Origin: Catellatospora tritici
GTDB taxonomy: Bacteria > Actinomycetota > Actinomycetes > Mycobacteriales > Micromonosporaceae
Assembly (NCBI RefSeq): GCF_019083965.1
Contig: NZ_JAHRCY010000007.1
Coordinates: forward strand, 1-64,000
Reading direction: 5' to 3'
DNA length: 64,000 nt
Shown: in pieces, positions 59,778 to 64,000 of the stretch
How the letters are laid out: each line of letters opens with the position of its first letter
Position numbering within the stretch: the stretch's first letter is position 1
The notes under the pieces: model-generated
The model's input: the letters and a program-made list of their open reading frames with translations, nothing else
Told to the model about the DNA's origin: nothing
Databases searched by the model: none
Made by a program: the position numbers and the translations under genes

Positions 59778-61553
59778 GTGACCGTCAACCCTCCGCGCAG
59801 CCCCTCTGATCCCACGCCGGTGGGCGTGGCAAAACCCCGTCCGAGCAAGCTCGAACCGGCACAGCTCGGCTTCACTCCACAGCGGCCGGTGGCCTGGCTG
59901 AGCCCGTTGCAGCTGGCCGCCACGGGCGCGCGCGTGGCGTTCGCCGCCCAGTTCGGCGCCTATCTGGACAAGCGCGAGCTGCAGAACGCGTTCCCCACGA
60001 AGGTCCACGACGAGCACGCCGAGTGCGAGGACCTGTGGCTGGACTATGTCGCCGACCTCGGTGACGGGTTCAATGCCACGTACTCGATGGCCTATCTGGT
60101 GGCTCAGGACGATCTGGACGTCAACGGGAACAAGCTGCCGCGCGCCGAGATTCTGGTGCTGGGCGGGGACCAGGTGTACCCGACGGCGAGCGGCAAGGCG
60201 TACGAGGACCGCTTCGAGGGCCCGTACCGTGCCGCGCTGCCGCAGGCGCCCAGCACGCCGCCGCCGGCGGTCTACGCCCTGCCCGGCAACCACGACTGGT
60301 ACGACGGCCTGACCGCCTTCCTGCGCCTGTTCGCCCGCCGTGAGGGCGCTCGCATCGGCGGCTGGCGCACCCGGCAGACGCGCAGCTACTTCGCGCTGAA
60401 GCTGCCGAACCGCTGGTGGCTGCTGGCCCTGGATGTGCAGGGTGCGGCATACATGGACGACCCGCAGTTGGAGTACTTCCGGGGTGTCGCGGCGACGTTC
60501 GAGCCCGGCGACCGGATCATCCTGCTCACGCCGCAGCCCGCCTGGGTCCAGTCGGAGCAGCACCCGCTGTACTACGACACGATCGACTACTTCCTGCGCG
60601 CGGTCATCGACCCCAGCGGCGCGGACGTGGCGATGATGCTCAGCGGCGACCTGCACCACTACGCCCGGTACGCCCAGAGCGACGACGGCCGTCAGCTCAT
60701 CACATGCGGCGGCGGCGGCGCCTACACCGCGGCCACCGACAACCTGCCCGAGCAGATCACGGTGCCGCCGAAGCACTCGCAGGTGCGCCGCCAGAGCACC
60801 GGCCAGCCGTACGAGCTGAAGCAGACGTACCCGACGAAGATGCGTTCGCGCTGGCTCGGCACCGGGGTCTTCGCCCGGCTGCCGTGGCGCAACCCGGGCT
60901 TCGCCACCATGCTCGGCATCCTGCACACCATGCTCATGCTGGCGCTGAACAACGCCGCGGGGCGGATCATCACGGTGCCGATCTTCCTGATGACGGCGAT
61001 CGTGATGGCCGCGACGGTGTTCTTCGCCGTGGGCCTCACCGAGGGTCAGACGCGAACATCGGCGGTGGTGCTGGGCGGCTTGCACGGCATAGCGCACATC
61101 GCGCTGGGCGTGGGCGGCATGCTGCTGTGGCGGACGCTGCCGTTCGACGACTGGAAGCCGTGGCAGATCAGCACCATGGCGGTCGCGACCTACCTGATCC
61201 CGGCCGGTGTCGTGGCGGCGCTGCTGGTCTCGCTGTATCTGCTGGTCGCGGCCCGGTTCCGGGTCAACGTGAACGAGCTGTTCGCCGGTCAGGGCATCGA
61301 GGACTTCAAGTGCTTCCTGCGGATGCACTTCACCCCGGACGGCGCGCTGACGATCTACCCGATCGGGATCGACCGGGTGGGTCGCCGGTGGATCGCCCAG
61401 CCGACCGGGTCGTGGTTCCGCCCGAGCAGGCCGCTGCGGCCGCGCCTGATCGACGACATCATCACGCTGGCTCCGGCGGCACGGCACGCCGCGCCGCCGG
61501 CCGAGATCCCGTCGGACACGATCGACGCGAGCACGATCGCTCAGACCGCGTAG
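59778..61553 (+). CDS. membrane-anchored metallophosphoesterase
   Basis: 591 aa, GTG start with no RBS (TAGGCT 9 nt upstream; maybe leaderless). Metal-binding motifs: LVLGGDQVYP (GGDQ), LPGNHDWYDG (GNHD), MLSGDLHHYARY (GDLHH). Residues about 355-490 contain four helices (MLGILHTMLMLALNNAAG; IFLMTAIVMAATVFFAVGL; GGLHGIAHIALGVGGMLLW; VVAALLVSLYLLVAARF). A cytoplasmic phosphoesterase on a membrane anchor; substrate unknown. Overlaps ricT by 13 nt at the stops. Confidence 0.87.
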   Translation: MTVNPPRSPSDPTPVGVAKPRPSKLEPAQLGFTPQRPVAWLSPLQLAATGARVAFAAQFGAYLDKRELQNAFPTKVHDEHAECEDLWLDYVADLGDGFNATYSMAYLVAQDDLDVNGNKLPRAEILVLGGDQVYPTASGKAYEDRFEGPYRAALPQAPSTPPPAVYALPGNHDWYDGLTAFLRLFARREGARIGGWRTRQTRSYFALKLPNRWWLLALDVQGAAYMDDPQLEYFRGVAATFEPGDRIILLTPQPAWVQSEQHPLYYDTIDYFLRAVIDPSGADVAMMLSGDLHHYARYAQSDDGRQLITCGGGGAYTAATDNLPEQITVPPKHSQVRRQSTGQPYELKQTYPTKMRSRWLGTGVFARLPWRNPGFATMLGILHTMLMLALNNAAGRIITVPIFLMTAIVMAATVFFAVGLTEGQTRTSAVVLGGLHGIAHIALGVGGMLLWRTLPFDDWKPWQISTMAVATYLIPAGVVAALLVSLYLLVAARFRVNVNELFAGQGIEDFKCFLRMHFTPDGALTIYPIGIDRVGRRWIAQPTGSWFRPSRPLRPRLIDDIITLAPAARHAAPPAEIPSDTIDASTIAQTA

Positions 61554-62392
61554 CGGTCCTCGTACGACTTGCGGCTCCCGCACACCGACGCCTTCGGGCA
61601 GACGTTGCGGGAGCCGTCGGCGTTCAGCCGGACCACCACCGCATCGCGCGGCACCGAGTGCCCGACCACCCGGCCGTCGCCATCAGGGGTGCTGACCTGC
61701 TCACCGATGGCCGGCGCGGTGGAGTGGTAGTCGACATACAGCGGATGTTCATACTTCAGGCAGCACATCAGGCGCCCGCACGCCCCCGAGATCCGCATCG
61801 GGTTGAGCGGCAGGTCCTGCTCCTTGGCCATCCGGATGCTGACCGGCTCGAACTCGGTCAGGAAGGTCGAGCAGCACAGGTCGCGCCCGCAGGAGCCGAT
61901 GCCGCCCTGCACCTTGGCCGAGTCGCGGGCCGACAGCTGGCGCAGCTCGACCCGGCAGCGCAGGGTCGCGCCAAGGTCGCGGACCAGCGCCCGGAAGTCG
62001 ACGCGGTGCGGCGCCGTGAAGTACACGGTGGTACGCGGACCGGCCCCGACCTCGTCGGCGGGCGCCCCGCCCGGCACGTGGTCGACGGCGATGACCTTCA
62101 TCGGCAGCTCGTGTTCGCGGATGAGCCGGTTGGCGGCGACCCGGGCCTCGGCCTTGCGCTGGCGGATCAGCTCGTCACGGCGGGCGTCCTCGTCACCGGC
62201 GATGCCGATGACCTTCGGAAAGCCGGAGGTGTCCTCGTCGACCCATTCGGTGGCCCAGACACAGTCGGCCACCTCGGGGCCTTCGTCGGTGGCGACGAGC
62301 ACCTTGTCGCCGACGCGAGGACGGAAGTCACCGGGATCGAGATAGTAAAGACGCCCGTACCGGTTGAACGTGACCGCGCAGAGCATGCCCAT
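61541..62392 (-). CDS. ricT: PSP1/RicT (YaaT) protein
   Basis: 283 aa. PSP1 core: CAVTFNRYGRLYYLDPGDF, VELRQLSARDSAKVQGGIGS, then CGRDLCCSTFL and SGACGRLMCCLKYEH, the Cys motifs that hold iron-sulfur clusters in the Ric (YaaT-YlbF-YmcA) complex known from Bacillus. In actinobacteria the family is present but its role is less clear. ATG 62392 chosen; GTG 62398 is in frame. Confidence 0.88.
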   Translation of the reverse strand: MGMLCAVTFNRYGRLYYLDPGDFRPRVGDKVLVATDEGPEVADCVWATEWVDEDTSGFPKVIGIAGDEDARRDELIRQRKAEARVAANRLIREHELPMKVIAVDHVPGGAPADEVGAGPRTTVYFTAPHRVDFRALVRDLGATLRCRVELRQLSARDSAKVQGGIGSCGRDLCCSTFLTEFEPVSIRMAKEQDLPLNPMRISGACGRLMCCLKYEHPLYVDYHSTAPAIGEQVSTPDGDGRVVGHSVPRDAVVVRLNADGSRNVCPKASVCGSRKSYEDRYAV

Positions 62393-62398
62393 CGGCAC

Positions 62399-62652
62399 AC
62401 CTTACTTCGCGAATCGGCGAAAGCGGTGAGCGCGCTCGGACGGAAGTCATAGTCTGCGTACCTTTTCGGTTGATTCGTCGTTAGCTCTTCTGGATACGTG
62501 TACGCAGACCGCCGTAACCCGGCCGGTGAGCCTTCGTTGGGCCACGGCGTAGGGCGCGCACCCCCGCGCGCCCCCGCCTATGAATCAGGCCCGTTCCGCC
62601 GACGCCGCTGTGCGGCCGTCCGGGACGTGCCCGGTTCGCCCCCGGAGGAAGC
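62399..62652 (+). other. long leader with hairpin, no gene
   Basis: Contains an 8-bp GGGCGCGC/GCGCGCCC hairpin at 62552-62573. A structured 5' leader is possible; I could not match a riboswitch class. Confidence 0.4.
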
Positions 62653-64000
62653 ATGCGTCGCCATCTCGCCGCTGCCGGCACCGTCGCGCTCGTCTCGCTC
62701 AGCTCACTCGCGCTCGTCTCCACGCCGTCGCGGGCCGCGAACGGCTGCGACCACCCCGGCGGGTACGCCGCCGGGGCAGGCGCCGACCTGCTGAAGGTCG
62801 GCGCGCTCGACCTGCGTCCGCTGGGTCTGCCGCTGCCCGCCGTCGCGAACCTGACCATCGGCTCCGCCAGCGCGAACATGTCGGCCACCAGCGCCGTCCG
62901 CAGCAGCGGCGCGGCCCGGTACGCCGACGCGCGGCTGCTCGGGCTCAAGCTGCCCACCGGGCCGCTGGACGGTCGGGTCTACCAGCAGGCGCCCCCGGCG
63001 CACCAGGATCCGGTCCGCAACACGGCGACCACGGTCGACTTCGGCCTGGTCAAGGCGGGCACCGGCGAACTGGTCGCCAGCGCGAGGTGGGACGACGCCA
63101 TGGGCTGCGGCACCGCGCACGGCCCCGCGGGCGACTCCTCGTCCGCCCTGGTCGACGCTTCGGTGCTGCCCGGCAGTCGGGGCGCACTGGTCCGCGCCGA
63201 AAGCAACGCCGCCAGCAAGGCCATGACCGGCACCCTGATCCAGCACGGCCGGGCCGCGTCCGCCGCGGGCGCCGAGATCGACCTGACCGGTCTCGAACTG
63301 ATCGGCGGCACGGTCAAGGTCGACGTGCTCAAGCCGCCGCGCCTGAAGGTGCTGGCCACCGGCGACGCTGCCACCTCGGCCGTCGACTACCAGGCGCCGC
63401 TGCTGGAGATCACCGCACCCGGCGTCGGCACTCGCAGGCTGGACAGCCTGCACCGGACATTCGAGGTCGCGGTGCCGTTCCCGGCCACCGGTGGCCTGCT
63501 CGGCGCCCTGAACCTGCCCGCCCTGCGCCAGCGCGCCCAGGCCGAGGGCCTGCCCCTGGTGGAGGGCAACACGCTGGGCGGGCTGCTGAACGGGCTCCCG
63601 GTCGGCAACCTCACCCCGGTCGCCAACCGGCTCACCGGCGCGGCCGGTGGCGGCTCCCTGCTGCCCGAGCTGCCCGAACTCGGCGGCCTGCCGCAGCTGG
63701 GCGACCTGCTCGGCGGCGCCCGGCTCGGCGGCCTCGACGGCGTGTGCCAGCTGGCCGTCGTGAAGATCTCGATCGGCAAGGTCGAGCAGCGCATCTCCGA
63801 CCGCGGCGTGACCGCGCAGGCCGCGAGCCTGCGGATCGAGGTGCTGGCACTCGGGAACGACCGCGGCCGGCGCGCTGCCGTGCTCGACCTCGGCGTCGGC
63901 CTGCTGCACGCGGCCGCGGCGGCGCCGAAGCGTACCGGCGGCGGCAATCCGCAGCCCAGCGCCACGGCCGGTGCTCCCGGCGGCAACAGCTCCCCGTCGG
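62653..64000 (+). CDS. secreted cell-surface protein (partial, runs off window)
   Basis: ATG 62653 has GGAGGAAG 2-9 nt upstream. Signal peptide RRHLAAAGTVALVSLSSLAL with Ala-x-Ala site (SRAANGC), then about 420 residues of Leu/Gly/Val-rich beta-type sequence (GADLLKVGALDLRPLGLPLP; ELPELGGLPQLGDLLGG). The visible end (NPQPSATAGAPGGNSSPS) is a Pro/Ser/Gly linker, suggesting a C-terminal wall or membrane anchor beyond the window. No stop codon up to 64000. Family not recognised. Confidence 0.8.
   Translation, partial: MRRHLAAAGTVALVSLSSLALVSTPSRAANGCDHPGGYAAGAGADLLKVGALDLRPLGLPLPAVANLTIGSASANMSATSAVRSSGAARYADARLLGLKLPTGPLDGRVYQQAPPAHQDPVRNTATTVDFGLVKAGTGELVASARWDDAMGCGTAHGPAGDSSSALVDASVLPGSRGALVRAESNAASKAMTGTLIQHGRAASAAGAEIDLTGLELIGGTVKVDVLKPPRLKVLATGDAATSAVDYQAPLLEITAPGVGTRRLDSLHRTFEVAVPFPATGGLLGALNLPALRQRAQAEGLPLVEGNTLGGLLNGLPVGNLTPVANRLTGAAGGGSLLPELPELGGLPQLGDLLGGARLGGLDGVCQLAVVKISIGKVEQRISDRGVTAQAASLRIEVLALGNDRGRRAAVLDLGVGLLHAAAAAPKRTGGGNPQPSATAGAPGGNSSPS

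Noticed and set aside
62399..62652. c-di-AMP (ydaO) riboswitch before the secreted protein gene
   Set aside because: Gene context is suggestive, but I could not place the conserved junction motifs; only a GC hairpin is certain. A covariance-model search (Infernal with Rfam ydaO) would decide.

Overview
This is a high-GC actinobacterial chromosome segment. The codon bias, GTG starts, 4-nt ATGA/GTGA overlaps, a SepH septation protein, DUF3027, DUF2530 and DUF3631 proteins, a mycothiol-type maleylpyruvate isomerase relative, futalosine-pathway menaquinone genes and a bacterial XPB helicase together point to the Micromonosporaceae/Streptomyces side of the phylum. I infer a Micromonosporaceae-like host; the species cannot be read from the sequence.

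Left chromosomal part (1-30020): an IS110 remnant and an acyltransferase; sepH; an aldo/keto reductase; a minus-strand group (thpR, a hypothetical, an MDMPI-like enzyme, an MFS exporter and its MarR regulator); an NCS2 purine permease; DUF3027; futalosine genes mqnB and mqnD arranged around a very short divergent promoter region; a cold-shock protein; a helicase-associated protein; two tandem small membrane paralogs; a lipoprotein L,D-transpeptidase; XPB; an XRE-type regulator preceded by two DnaA boxes and a perfect 48-bp palindrome; a Ku-LigD NHEJ operon; Nudix, MFS and methyltransferase genes; a pentapeptide-repeat protein; and a second MFS exporter controlled by what looks like a leader-peptide/RBS-sequestering attenuator.

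Integrated element (30021-59013): a 46-bp direct repeat formed by the 3' part of tRNA-Thr(CGU) bounds about 29 kb. The right half is a conserved AICE backbone (actinomycete integrative and conjugative element): GntR regulator with three operators, small co-transcribed genes, a DUF2637 Spd-like protein, SSB, an FtsK/TraB-type DNA translocase, a DNA cytosine methyltransferase, prim-pol and DUF3631 replication proteins, excisionase and tyrosine integrase. The left half is cargo of lower GC: a helicase-nuclease, an EVE/PUA-like plus PD-(D/E)XK nuclease protein, a membrane/S1-domain gene pair, a MazF-type toxin-antitoxin pair, pentapeptide-repeat and lipoprotein genes, and several insertion sequences (IS630, IS5-like, IS3). 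An 88-nt structured repeat occurs three times, twice in the cargo and once inverted at the 3' end of the DUF3631 gene, and is a candidate replication or regulatory site.

Right chromosomal part (59014-64000): the reconstituted tRNA-Thr gene, DUF2218, a five-copy 15-bp tandem repeat, a large membrane-anchored metallophosphoesterase, ricT, and the start of a secreted protein running off the window.

The most promising under-described items are the leader peptide and nested hairpin before the MFS gene at 28438, the cargo helicase-nuclease and EVE-like nuclease genes (candidate antiviral functions), the TM/S1 pair, and the triplicated structured repeat.
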